Source of the DNA: Bacteroidaceae bacterium
GTDB taxonomy: Bacteria; Bacteroidota; Bacteroidia; Bacteroidales; Bacteroidaceae
Length of the DNA: 15,074 nt
Reading direction: 5' to 3'
Assembly: GCA_017557475.1 (NCBI GenBank)
Contig: JAFYYO010000394.1
Span: 1 to 15,074 of the forward strand
Shown piece by piece: positions 1 through 6,483 of the stretch (positions within the stretch are counted from its first letter, which is position 1; the number at the start of each line of letters is the position of its first letter). The position numbers and the translations under genes are program-made. The notes below the pieces were generated by a model. The model ran no database searches. It was not told the origin of the DNA and saw only the letters and a list, made by a program, of their open reading frames with translations.

Positions 1-638
1 CTGGCCATTCGCTGACGTTGGCCGCTCTGGGCGTCTTTATTCTGTGGATGGGCTGGTTCGGCTTCAATCCAGGCTCGCAACTTGCCGCTTCCGGAGCCGT
101 GAATCGGATTGCCATCTGTCATGTATTCCTGACTACCAATTTGGCGGCCGCGGCTGGCGGAGTGGCAACGATGTTTGTCACTTGGCTGAAGTACAAGAAG
201 CCCTCACTCTCATTGACTTTGAACGGAGTGCTGGCGGGCCTTGTAGGCATCACAGCCGGTTGCGACCTCGTTTCGCCTTTGGGAGCCGTCATCATCGGTC
301 TTATCTGCGGAACGGTACTGGTCTTCTCCATCGAGTTCATCGACCATTGCCTGCACATCGACGACCCTGTTGGCGCAAGTTCCGTTCATGGCGTTTGCGG
401 CATTCTGGGCACATTGCTGACGGGCTTGCTCTCCACCAGCAACGGAGCTTTCTACGGTCACGGCTGGGGCTTCTTCGGAGCCGAGTGCTTCGGCATCCTG
501 GTCATCGACCTCTGGGCAGCAGCCTGCGGACTCGTCCTCTTCTATGGCATCAAGAAAGTGCATGGACTTCGCGTCCCAGCCCGCATCGAAGACGAGGGAC
601 TGGACATCTACGAGCACGGAGAAACGTGCTACAACTAA
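1..638 (+). CDS. amt: Ammonium transporter, Amt/Mep/Rh family (3' part)
   Basis: This is the C-terminal part of an inner-membrane ammonium channel; the gene begins upstream of the window and reads in the frame starting at base 3 (GHSLTLAALG...). Visible family marks are the WFGFNPGSQL segment and the DPVGASSVHGVCGILG segment, whose His is the second of the two pore histidines in AmtB. The first pore His lies outside the window. About 212 residues remain, with roughly five hydrophobic segments, then a cytoplasmic tail (VPARIEDEGLDIYEHGE) that in this family contacts the PII protein GlnK. The gene ends 54 bp before the outer-membrane protein gene with no terminator between, so the two are probably co-transcribed. 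The context (gltBD, likely glnN) fits ammonium uptake for assimilation. A glnK could lie upstream but cannot be seen. Confidence 0.95.
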   Translation, partial: GHSLTLAALGVFILWMGWFGFNPGSQLAASGAVNRIAICHVFLTTNLAAAAGGVATMFVTWLKYKKPSLSLTLNGVLAGLVGITAGCDLVSPLGAVIIGLICGTVLVFSIEFIDHCLHIDDPVGASSVHGVCGILGTLLTGLLSTSNGAFYGHGWGFFGAECFGILVIDLWAAACGLVLFYGIKKVHGLRVPARIEDEGLDIYEHGETCYN

Positions 639-692
639 ACCACAACCGCCCTCACCAGAGCGAAACATTAACCCTTTTAATATCAGAAAATT

Positions 693-1403
693 ATGAAAGC
701 GAAATACCTCGTTTTAGTACCCCTATTGTCTATGTCGAACCTCTTTGCAGAGGAAGTGGCTCCCCTCCCATCGCAGGAAAAGAGTCTTAATCTCATCATG
801 GGCATCGACCTCGTGAATCAGTACATCTGGCGTGGACAGGATATGGCCAACTTCAGCCTGCAGCCCACTCTGGGCGTTGAATGGAAGGGCCTGAGCTTCT
901 CCACTTGGGGGAGCGTTGGGTTCGACAAAGACGACACAAAGGAGCTGGATTTCACGCTGGCTTACACTCTGAAAGGCTTTAATGTAGGTGTGACCGACTA
1001 TTGGTTCTCGCAGGGCAACTACTTCCAGTACAAAGCCCACAAAACCACTCACATTTGGGAAGCAAATATCGGTTACGACTTCGGCTTTCTTAGTGCACAA
1101 TGGTTTACCAATTTCGCAGGCGACGACGGCATAAATGATGGCAAACGCGCCTATAGCAGCTACTTCGAGCTCTCGGCACCGTTCAGCTTGCTAACACTCG
1201 ACTGGAAGGCTACTTTCGGAGCAGTTCCCTACGCCACCACTTTCTACAATGCCAACGGCTTCAGCGTCACCAACCTAAGCCTTCGAGCCACCAAGGACTT
1301 CCTCATCAAGCAGAAGTACCACCTTCCCGTTTTCGTCGGCGTAACCGCCAATCCCCGTAACGAGAAAGTCTATCTCCTTTGCGGCGTCTCGTTCCATCTG
1401 TAA
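693..1403 (+). CDS. Outer-membrane beta-barrel protein (TorF/Gcw_chp-like) linked to amt
   Basis: A 236-residue protein with a clear Sec signal peptide (MKAKYLVLVPLLSMSNLFA, probable cut before EE). The mature part is rich in alternating aromatic and polar strands (NQYIWRGQDMANFSLQP, FTLAYTLKGFNVGVTDYWF, SAQWFTNFAGDDG) and ends in a strand close to Phe-His-Leu, as in outer-membrane barrels. The 'YIWRG' start of the first strand and the overall size resemble the TorF/Gcw_chp family of putative porins. Its position right behind amt suggests a nitrogen-linked outer-membrane channel, but the substrate is an inference only. The start is the first ATG after the amt stop and gives a normal signal peptide. 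A strong terminator follows about 50 bp after the stop. Confidence 0.75.
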   Translation: MKAKYLVLVPLLSMSNLFAEEVAPLPSQEKSLNLIMGIDLVNQYIWRGQDMANFSLQPTLGVEWKGLSFSTWGSVGFDKDDTKELDFTLAYTLKGFNVGVTDYWFSQGNYFQYKAHKTTHIWEANIGYDFGFLSAQWFTNFAGDDGINDGKRAYSSYFELSAPFSLLTLDWKATFGAVPYATTFYNANGFSVTNLSLRATKDFLIKQKYHLPVFVGVTANPRNEKVYLLCGVSFHL

Positions 1404-1417
1404 AATGCATCTCTCTC

Positions 1418-1443
1418 AAATGACAAAGTCACATTTGTCATTT
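1418..1443. repeat. Perfect 10-bp inverted repeat after the porin gene
   Basis: AAATGACAAA at 1418-1427 and its exact complement TTTGTCATTT at 1434-1443 flank a 6-base loop. It lies just before the G+C-rich terminator. It has no T-run of its own, so it is more likely a member of the local TGACAAA/TGTCATTT repeat family, or an mRNA 3'-end stabiliser, than a second terminator. Confidence 0.7.
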
Positions 1444-1455
1444 TGTCACAAAGAA

Positions 1456-1484
1456 AAAGGCGGCCAAATTGCCGCCTTTATTGT
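1456..1484 (+). terminator. Intrinsic terminator of the amt-porin unit
   Basis: A 9-bp perfect stem AAAGGCGGC / GCCGCCTTT with a 6-base loop (CAAATT) is followed by ATTGTTT. It lies about 50 bp after the porin stop and marks the end of the amt transcript. The run of A before the stem would give a weaker terminator for the opposite strand. Confidence 0.85.
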
Positions 1485-1490
1485 TTATTG

Positions 1491-1555
1491 CCGAGTCGCG
1501 ACACAATGTCATCAAAAGCATTATGTCTTTGGGTAACAATGTTATTTTGTTATCA
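1491..1555. repeat. Dispersed repeat, left copy, bordering the accessory block
   Basis: CCGAGTCGCGACACAATGTC A (1491-1511) reappears in inverted orientation, split in two overlapping pieces, at 5178-5192 and 5210-5222. Next to it, the reverse strand of 1534-1555 carries ATAACAAAATAACA, also found at 5146-5159 beside the right copy. The two copies face each other across the AT-rich accessory genes. Confidence 0.6.
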
Positions 1556-1607
1556 TGAAAATATAAATAACTCCTTCGAAAACCTTAACAACTTTTAACC
1601 GAAAAAG

Positions 1608-1639
1608 TTTGGCAATGCGACATTCTTTATTGACCTTTG
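1608..1639 (+). promoter_or_regulatory. Bacteroidota-type promoter for the deiminase-like gene
   Basis: TTTG at 1608-1611 (-33) and GACCTTTG at 1632-1639 (-7, one mismatch to TAnnTTTG) are 20 bp apart, the usual spacing. Transcription would start near 1646, about 35 bases before the ATG at 1682. The leader is AT-rich, as is common in this phylum. Confidence 0.7.
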
Positions 1640-1681
1640 CAAATATAGTTATTCATCTAATTATCAATAGTTTATAATATT

Positions 1682-2551
1682 ATGATTACTAATTCTGAAA
1701 CTAACAAAGTTTATCTTGCAAAGGGAATGTCTTACATCAATTATGAGGATGCTACAGGTCATCTTTTAGGAGTCTTACATAATTATAAAATAGAATGGGC
1801 TTTCTTGCCTCAGACCTCTTCTCCTTTCCATATCTGGGCTCGAGACTATATGCCTGTTCAGGTCGGCAATGACAAGTTCGTCAGATTCAATTATTGTCCT
1901 GATTATCTAAAGGATAGTCCTGAGTACAAGCCTGATACTTCCGCCATTTTGGCTGATTTGGGCATACAAGTGATTGACTCCGACATTATCGTTGACGGCG
2001 GAAATGTTATCAGTTGCGGTGATAAAGTGATTATGACGGACAAGATTTTCAGGGAGAATCCAAACTATCTTCCGAATAAACTTATTGGCGTTCTAAGTCA
2101 ACTGTTTGAAGCAGAAGTCGTTCTCATTCCGGAAGACAAGTACGATGAATATGGTCATGCAGATGGGATGGTAAGGTATTTGGGTGAAAACAAGGTGTTA
2201 ATCAACAACTATTGCGATTTCGACAAGTCGCTTCGAAAGAAACTTCTGGCAGCGCTCAGCCCTCATTTCGACATCGTAGAACTGCATTATGGCACATACA
2301 CCGACAAGAGTTGGGCTTACATCAATTTCTTGCATGTAGGTCAGCACATTTTTGTTCCGATGCCCAAAGACAAACTGGCAGAAATGGCCTTCAAACAGAT
2401 TGAGAGAGCTTTTCCGGAATGCCAATGCCATATGATTTGGAATTGTGATGGTCTTGTTCGAGAAGGTGGCGCTTTGAATTGCAGTACCTGGAACATTCTC
2501 ACAGACCTGCCAAAAGAAGAAATAAGTAATATTGTACCTAATATCATTTAA
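1682..2551 (+). CDS. Agmatine deiminase / peptidylarginine deiminase-like protein
   Basis: This 289-residue protein belongs to the guanidino-group-modifying enzyme superfamily, which hydrolyses or transfers an amidino group through a covalent Cys intermediate. The family residues are all visible: W52-A-R-D55 (IWARDYMP), D105-G-G-N, H159-A-D161 (GHADG) and the C-terminal nucleophile Cys267 in GGALNCSTWN. It is shorter than typical agmatine deiminases (about 340-370 residues), mainly at the N terminus, and no carbamoylputrescine amidase gene is nearby, so a polyamine role is not indicated. The substrate could be agmatine, free arginine or a peptidyl arginine. The next gene starts 2 bases after its stop, so the two form a unit. 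Composition is clearly more AT-rich than the flanking nitrogen genes, which suggests acquisition. Confidence 0.85.
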   Translation: MITNSETNKVYLAKGMSYINYEDATGHLLGVLHNYKIEWAFLPQTSSPFHIWARDYMPVQVGNDKFVRFNYCPDYLKDSPEYKPDTSAILADLGIQVIDSDIIVDGGNVISCGDKVIMTDKIFRENPNYLPNKLIGVLSQLFEAEVVLIPEDKYDEYGHADGMVRYLGENKVLINNYCDFDKSLRKKLLAALSPHFDIVELHYGTYTDKSWAYINFLHVGQHIFVPMPKDKLAEMAFKQIERAFPECQCHMIWNCDGLVREGGALNCSTWNILTDLPKEEISNIVPNII

Positions 2552-2553
2552 TT

Positions 2554-3246
2554 ATGTATACACCAAAATTCATAAAGAACCTCTTTTTGGAAGAAGGAAA
2601 GTTGCGGGCTATTGGAAGAAGCGGCAAGTCTACAAGAGTATTTGCAAAACAAGGAGACTTGGATGGCTCTTGTGCAATCTATAGCCTGATGATGATGCTT
2701 ATCTTCCACAAAAAACTCGATTGGGAAGACTTAGTTGATATCGAAAGGGCAGAGGAAAATGATTTTGTTTACATTATCCAGATCCAGTTTCTATATGATT
2801 TTAATGGAATCTGTTTGGGTGGTCATGTAATGGATGATCTTTCTGACAAATTGAACGAGTGTTATGAAAGAAAACTATCAGAGGTGTTCACCACTCATAA
2901 AGGAAAATACAATTCTGTCAGTCGGCGATATCTGCATCTGAAAATAAAAGCTCAGTTGGACGCGAGAAAGCCAGTCATGCTGGGCTATTGGGGAGAAACA
3001 GAAAAGGGCCACGCTGTCGTTGCTATTGGATACCAAAAGGTGCGGAACAAATTGCTTTTGTTTTGTTTAGATCCAGCAAGACCTCTTTCTTTTGTGCAAA
3101 TATGGAATAACGTTATTGGTCTCGACTACCTTTCTTGCGATAGCAATGCGTTAACGGATATCAACCACTATGAGGGAAAGAAGGTGTGTGTGACAAAAAT
3201 TATGATAATAAATGATAATCCTCCTGAGTTAGATTGTCCGTTCTGA
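2554..3246 (+). CDS. Papain-like / C39-like cysteine peptidase-fold protein
   Basis: This 230-residue protein has no signal peptide and so is probably cytoplasmic. It shows the order of a papain-fold catalytic centre: Gln33 and Cys40 in KQGDLDGSCAIYSL (oxyanion Gln, then nucleophile at the start of a hydrophobic helix), His153 in KGHAVVAIGY, and Asp173 in FCLDPARP. That pattern fits C39-like peptidases and related transpeptidases or deamidases. The middle part (about 55-130) is charged and unassigned. The start is 2 bases after the deiminase stop, implying translational coupling and a shared task. The 3' end overlaps a convergent gene by 18 bp. The peptidase activity is inferred from the triad layout only. 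Confidence 0.6.
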   Translation: MYTPKFIKNLFLEEGKLRAIGRSGKSTRVFAKQGDLDGSCAIYSLMMMLIFHKKLDWEDLVDIERAEENDFVYIIQIQFLYDFNGICLGGHVMDDLSDKLNECYERKLSEVFTTHKGKYNSVSRRYLHLKIKAQLDARKPVMLGYWGETEKGHAVVAIGYQKVRNKLLLFCLDPARPLSFVQIWNNVIGLDYLSCDSNALTDINHYEGKKVCVTKIMIINDNPPELDCPF

Positions 3247-3924
3247 AGTTTTTTCCTTCCAACAATATCGATATAATATACTTTTGCTGAGTTCGTCAAG
3301 TTCTCCTCTTAAATGATTCTTATCTAACACGGAATCGCCAGTAAACCATTCTTTAACATTATAGTCAACCTTTGCTGTTATATCCTTTTTGCTGCCCAAT
3401 AGATTGTGCCTTTTTTTATTCTCGAATTCTATTTTTTCCAATGGACGCGTTATTATACTTAAAAGGGGAGTGTCCTGACTTTGAGAAGTCGCGTCAAGAA
3501 TACGAAATAGTTCAGCGACCTTCCACGGACCATCAAAAACCACTTTGTCGGATTGCCTCTGTATCTGACGAATAAGGATACCACCATAGTAGGAATCATA
3601 GGTCATCTTATATTTAAAAGATAACTTTCCATTCTTTTCTATAATTTCTTTCTTGTCAATTCTGCTTTTAAAGTTTAAATCTATTCCACCAAATTCGTTG
3701 ATGTACCAACATAATGCTTCTGATTTCCTAGGATGAACAGAAATGTCCTGATGATGCTGGTTATAAAAATAAAACTCAAAGTCCAAAATGCGGTATTCGT
3801 TGTTATTGTATTTAATAATACACGTATTCTTTAAGATCTCAGCAATTTTTGAGAAAACCGTCTTGATGTCGTCGGCAGACGAATTAGCGTCCAATTGGGA
3901 TAATAGTTGCTTCAGTTCTTCCAT
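3229..3924 (-). CDS. Hypothetical protein, convergent with the deiminase-peptidase pair
   Basis: I do not recognise this 231-residue protein. The start MEELKQLLSQLD at 3924 is preferred over a longer reading from 3987, because the promoter's -7 element (3958-3965) lies inside that extension. The N-terminal 35 residues look helical. The middle is rich in aromatic residues (YRILDFEFYFYNQHHQD, CWYINEFGGIDLNF, SYYGGILIRQIQ, DGPWKVAELF), with conserved-looking GGID and YGGILIR patches. The C terminus is basic and polar. There is no signal peptide or membrane segment. It is AT-rich like the pair it faces, and its last 18 bp overlap the 3' end of the peptidase-like gene. It has its own strong promoter, so it need not share regulation with its neighbours. 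Confidence 0.75.
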   Translation of the reverse strand: MEELKQLLSQLDANSSADDIKTVFSKIAEILKNTCIIKYNNNEYRILDFEFYFYNQHHQDISVHPRKSEALCWYINEFGGIDLNFKSRIDKKEIIEKNGKLSFKYKMTYDSYYGGILIRQIQRQSDKVVFDGPWKVAELFRILDATSQSQDTPLLSIITRPLEKIEFENKKRHNLLGSKKDITAKVDYNVKEWFTGDSVLDKNHLRGELDELSKSILYRYCWKEKTSERTI

Positions 3925-3957
3925 AGTTTTTAATTGTATAATAACTTTTTTCTTCTG

Positions 3958-3988
3958 CAAAGTTACGATTAAGTGAGCAAAAAGCAAA
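3958..3988 (-). promoter_or_regulatory. Promoter of the minus-strand hypothetical gene
   Basis: On the minus strand TTTG (complement of 3985-3988) and TAACTTTG (complement of 3958-3965) are separated by 19 bp, a textbook Bacteroidota -33/-7 pair. The ATG at 3924 is about 34 bases beyond the -7 element, leaving a leader of roughly 25-28 nt. Confidence 0.75.
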
Positions 3989-4305
3989 ATTTATTTGAGC
4001 TTTTTCGAGCGAGAGTAACTTCGACCTAAGGTCAAATTTACGAATTCTCTTTCAAAAACAAGGAAATGGGCTTCAATTTGACCAAAAACGGTCTCGATTT
4101 GGCAGGGTGGTGTGTCTGTCGGCGTCATTTTGGACGAAAAATTTTAACATTTCAAAATGGCAAAAAATGGCTGATAGAGGGGCGAAAGAGTCGATTTCGC
4201 GTGGTTTTTGACTATTTTGAGGCACATTTTCGGCTGAATTTACTTCGTGGTCAGGGATTGTTGTTAGAAGCGTATTCTCATTTTCAGCAAGTTATGACAA
4301 AGAAA

Positions 4306-4452
4306 TAACAAAGTAACAAAATAACAAGGTTATTCTTAGAGAAATCAGCCAGCAATATATTATTTATTATATTAAACGGTACTATTGTTTAATATTATAA
4401 TGCGGCAAATACCTCTCTCTCTTTTTTCGCTTGTTATTTTGTTATTTTGTTA
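4306..4452. repeat. Nested inverted-repeat element with 8-bp periodic arms
   Basis: The left arm at 4306-4329 is three 8-bp units of the type TAACAAAR. The right arm at 4429-4452 is three units in the opposite orientation, and the arms match at 22 of 24 positions. Between them lies an AT-rich hairpin, 4364-4377 with 4387-4400 (13 of 14 paired, 9-base loop). No open frame of note is inside. The shape resembles a small non-autonomous palindromic or MITE-like element. Confidence 0.65.
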
Positions 4453-4726
4453 CTCTAACCGCTGCTAAAATGAGATTTTAAGTCCTTTGGACTTATGTGA
4501 AATTCTAAAACTTATTTTAAGGCACCTCTGAGCGCATTTCTCGGCTTGGGAGTACCAAGTATCCATCCAAGGGGACAAAATCGATTCTGGGGCGTTTTAG
4601 AGGCATTTTAGAGGGTGTCTGTGTAGAAGGTTAAGAGTTGAGAGAAGATTTGCCTCTAAAAGTACGAATGTAAATGTTACATATATACGTTGCATTTAAA
4701 AGGGACTGTACCCTTCAGTTTTAACT

Positions 4727-4754
4727 CAAGTATATTATTATAATAATATACTTG
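4727..4754. repeat. Perfect 28-bp AT-rich palindrome
   Basis: The sequence starts CAAGTATATTATTA and continues as its exact complement, with no loop and no mismatch. It stands in gene-free DNA between two partly similar segments with TGTTACAT...GTTGCAT (about 4673-4694 and 4796-4815). It could be a cruciform or protein-binding site, or a recombination relic; nothing fixes its role. Confidence 0.75.
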
Positions 4755-4913
4755 GTCATAAGTCAGGGAGGTATAGTCTGTATTTTATGTAACGTTTATA
4801 TGTTACATGTTGCATTGGCTCAAGTATTCAGAAAAAGTCTTTACATTTTAGTATTATGTATGGCGAGCAATCTCGCGACCTGTGCTTCGTTGGCAAAGAT
4901 TGGCAGTGAAATA

Positions 4914-4979
4914 GTCCAACTTCACAGGCGAAGTTGTCCAACTTAACACGTTAAGTTTGCTATCATAACACGTTAAAAT
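4914..4979. repeat. Three tandem 22-bp palindromic units
   Basis: Units at 4914-4935, 4936-4957 and 4958-4979 are exactly 22 bp each. The second is the cleanest: GTCC, then AACTTAAC-AC-GTTAAGTT, a near-perfect dyad. The first pairs AACTTC with GAAGTT, and the third keeps TAACACGTTA at its centre. A related five-unit array lies at 14601-14711. Confidence 0.7.
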
Positions 4980-5053
4980 AGCCTACGCAACTGCTTGCAT
5001 TTTGCGCCCTAACAAGTTTTTGAAAATAAGAGGATTAAAAATGCATAGAAAAG

Positions 5054-5085
5054 ACCCTCTCTAACTCTCCCTCTAGGGCGAGAAC
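5054..5085. repeat. Degraded G+C-rich palindromic repeat
   Basis: CCCTCTCTAACTCTCCCTCT followed by AGGGCGAGA matches the general shape of the left half of the element inside gltD (pyrimidine arm, then CCCTCC...GGGAGG hairpin), but with several changes. It looks like an old copy of the same family. Confidence 0.4.
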
Positions 5086-5146
5086 TAAAATCTGACGGGA
5101 GATACAATCACAAGAGCTTGGCAAAATCATTACATTTTTCCAGCAA

Positions 5147-5222
5147 TAACAAAATAACAAAGTAACATTAACTTTTTTGACATTGTGTCGCGTTGACTAC
5201 GTCTTCTTCTGTCGCGACTCGG
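5147..5222. repeat. Dispersed repeat, right copy, bordering the accessory block
   Basis: It contains TAACAAAA-TAACAAAG (5147-5162), then TGACATTGTGTCGCG (5178-5192), the exact complement of 1497-1511, and TGTCGCGACTCGG (5210-5222), the exact complement of 1491-1503. Relative to the left copy it is inverted and interrupted by about 17 bp that repeat the central TGTCGCG. Confidence 0.6.
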
Positions 5223-5391
5223 AAGAACTCAAACAAGTTTGGTCTTCTCTCGCTGCTCCGTCAGTTCGGCAATTCAAGCAAGCTTGATTGCTCTCGCTGC
5301 TAACAATGTTGTTATTCAAAGACAAGGGTGATAATGTTTTATGAGAAATTAGGGCGGCTCTTCTGTGTCATTATGAAATGCAGAAGGTCGG

Positions 5392-5415
5392 ATTTCTTGC
5401 TTTATGTCAAGAAAA
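5392..5415. promoter_or_regulatory. Candidate operator dyad upstream of dapF
   Basis: The dyad TTTCTTG-N8-CAAGAAA (5393-5414) lies within a 24-bp block that matches 14846-14869 upstream of the likely glnN at 21 of 24 positions. It starts exactly 80 bp before the -7 element (5472), the same distance as in the other promoter. A shared activator or repressor site for nitrogen-assimilation genes is inferred. Confidence 0.65.
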
Positions 5416-5471
5416 TCGAAGAAAACTAAACAAATTGTATATTTAATATAGGGTGTTATTGCAATTTGTGT

Positions 5472-5479
5472 TAACTTTG
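5472..5479 (+). promoter_or_regulatory. -7 element of the dapF-dapL-gltBD promoter
   Basis: TAACTTTG followed by C matches the Bacteroidota TAnnTTTG element. No good TTTG is found 19-21 bp upstream (the region reads GGGTGTTA), so the promoter may depend on an activator. Transcription would begin near 5486, about 45 bases before the dapF ATG. Confidence 0.7.
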
Positions 5480-5530
5480 CGGCTGAAAACATTGCAAATT
5501 GATAGTTCGGACTCAAAAATCGCAGTCAAA

Positions 5531-6430
5531 ATGGCACAAAAGATTCGCTTCACGAAGATGCAGGGCGCAGGCAACGACTACATCTACATCGACACATCTT
5601 TATATAAGATAGAAGATCCGGTCGCTGCTGCCATCGCTTGGAGTAACCGACACACGGGCATCGGAAGCGACGGACTGGTGCTCATCGGACGCAGCCCCAT
5701 TCCTGAGGCGGACTTCTCAATGCGCATCTTCAACGCCGACGGCTCGGAAGCCATGATGTGCGGAAATGCGAGTCGCTGCATCGGTAAGTACCTCTACGAG
5801 AAAGGGTTAACGAGGAAGACGGAGATTCGTCTGCTCACGCTTTCGGGCGTAAAAATCCTCAAACTGAAGACGAAGGATGGTAAGGTGGAAAGTGTGACCG
5901 TGGATATGGGCGAACCGATTTTTGAGAACTCTCAGCAGTTTCTGCCTTGTAGCGAAGAACTGCCAAATGGAAGTTTCGTGAGTATGGGGAATCCTCATTA
6001 CGTTATCTTTGTTGGCGATGCGGAACTCTCTGATGTCGCAAGCAGAGGTTCGCGATTGGAACACCACCCTGCGTTTCCTGAGCGCGCTAACATCGAGTTT
6101 GCCGAAATGCGTCCTGACGGCATTCGAGTACGCGTTTGGGAGCGCGGCAGTGGTATTACAATGGCCTGTGGCACAGGGGCTTGCGCTACGGCTGTGGCGG
6201 CCTGTAAGTTAGGAAAGACTGGGCGAAAGAGTCGCATCATCATGGATGGCGGCGTGCTGGAAATTGAGTGGCGCGAGGCAGACAATCATGTCTATCTGAG
6301 CGGTCCAGCGGAGTTTGTATTCGAAGGGGAGATTGAGATTGGGGGAGATAATGGAGTAAAGGGAGTAAAAGGAGTGAAAGACGATAGTTTGGGATGCTCA
6401 GTTACAGAACTTTTCAACGGAAAAATGTAA
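5531..6430 (+). CDS. dapF: Diaminopimelate epimerase
   Basis: DapF converts LL-diaminopimelate to meso-diaminopimelate, the direct precursor of lysine and of peptidoglycan cross-links. Both catalytic cysteines are present: Cys77 in MMCGNASRC and Cys213 in [12 protein letters not shown], each in the usual family setting, and the N terminus ([15 protein letters not shown]) is typical. The start MAQKIRFTK at 5531 is chosen because an upstream GTG at 5453 would place the promoter inside the gene. The protein is 299 residues, against about 275 for the family. The excess is a C-terminal tail after [12 protein letters not shown] that includes GVKGVKGVK (275-283), encoded by a 9-bp tandem repeat, so it looks like late-added low-complexity sequence. 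dapL follows after 53 bp and the two are surely one operon. Confidence 0.95.
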   Translation: MAQKIRFTKMQGAGNDYIYIDTSLYKIEDPVAAAIAWSNRHTGIGSDGLVLIGRSPIPEADFSMRIFNADGSEAMMCGNASRCIGKYLYEKGLTRKTEIRLLTLSGVKILKLKTKDGKVESVTVDMGEPIFENSQQFLPCSEELPNGSFVSMGNPHYVIFVGDAELSDVASRGSRLEHHPAFPERANIEFAEMRPDGIRVRVWERGSGITMACGTGACATAVAACKLGKTGRKSRIIMDGGVLEIEWREADNHVYLSGPAEFVFEGEIEIGGDNGVKGVKGVKDDSLGCSVTELFNGKM

Positions 6431-6470
6431 TGTCCTTAACTCCCTTAACTACTTTAACTTCTTTAACTCC
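6353..6470. repeat. 9-bp periodic inverted repeat spanning the dapF end and dapF-dapL gap
   Basis: Three 9-bp units (GGAGTAAAG, GGAGTAAAA, GGAGTGAAA) at 6353-6379 face four inverted units of the type CTTAACTCC at 6435-6470. The left arm is inside dapF and in frame, giving Gly-Val-Lys three times. The right arm fills most of the spacer before dapL. The transcript could fold into an imperfect stem of about 27 bp here. Confidence 0.7.
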
Positions 6471-6483
6471 AAATAAAAAGAAT

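Larger units (their letters stand above)
3989..5391. other. Gene-poor, repeat-dense intergenic region of about 1.4 kb
   Basis: No convincing protein gene is seen on either strand. The short open frames here (for example near 4066-4308 and 4752-4946) give compositionally odd peptides and cross repeat elements. The region contains nested inverted repeats (4306-4452), a hairpin at 4479-4495 (TAAGTCC-TTT-GGACTTA), a 28-bp perfect palindrome (4727-4754), three tandem 22-bp units (4914-4979), a degraded G+C-rich element (5054-5085), the right border repeat (5147-5222), and a further hairpin (about 5222-5247). The stretch 3989-4300 shows nothing identifiable. It may be decayed mobile DNA. Confidence 0.6.

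Noticed and set aside
1682..2551. Ordinary agmatine deiminase of polyamine synthesis (aguA)
   Set aside because: The protein is short, AT-rich and paired with a peptidase-like gene, with no carbamoylputrescine amidase nearby; a specific symbol is not justified.
4066..4308. An 80-codon open frame on the + strand in the intergenic region
   Set aside because: No promoter, no recognisable family, odd composition, and it runs into the TAACAAAR repeat arm at its 3' end.
4752..4946. A 64-codon open frame on the + strand
   Set aside because: It begins on the palindrome and runs through the 22-bp repeats, so it is unlikely to be a gene.
5453..5530. Upstream GTG start for dapF
   Set aside because: The -7 promoter element at 5472-5479 would lie within the gene, and the added residues have no family match.
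6394..6483. Upstream ATG start for dapL
   Set aside because: It lies inside dapF in another frame and would add repeat-encoded residues before the conserved [10 protein letters not shown] start.
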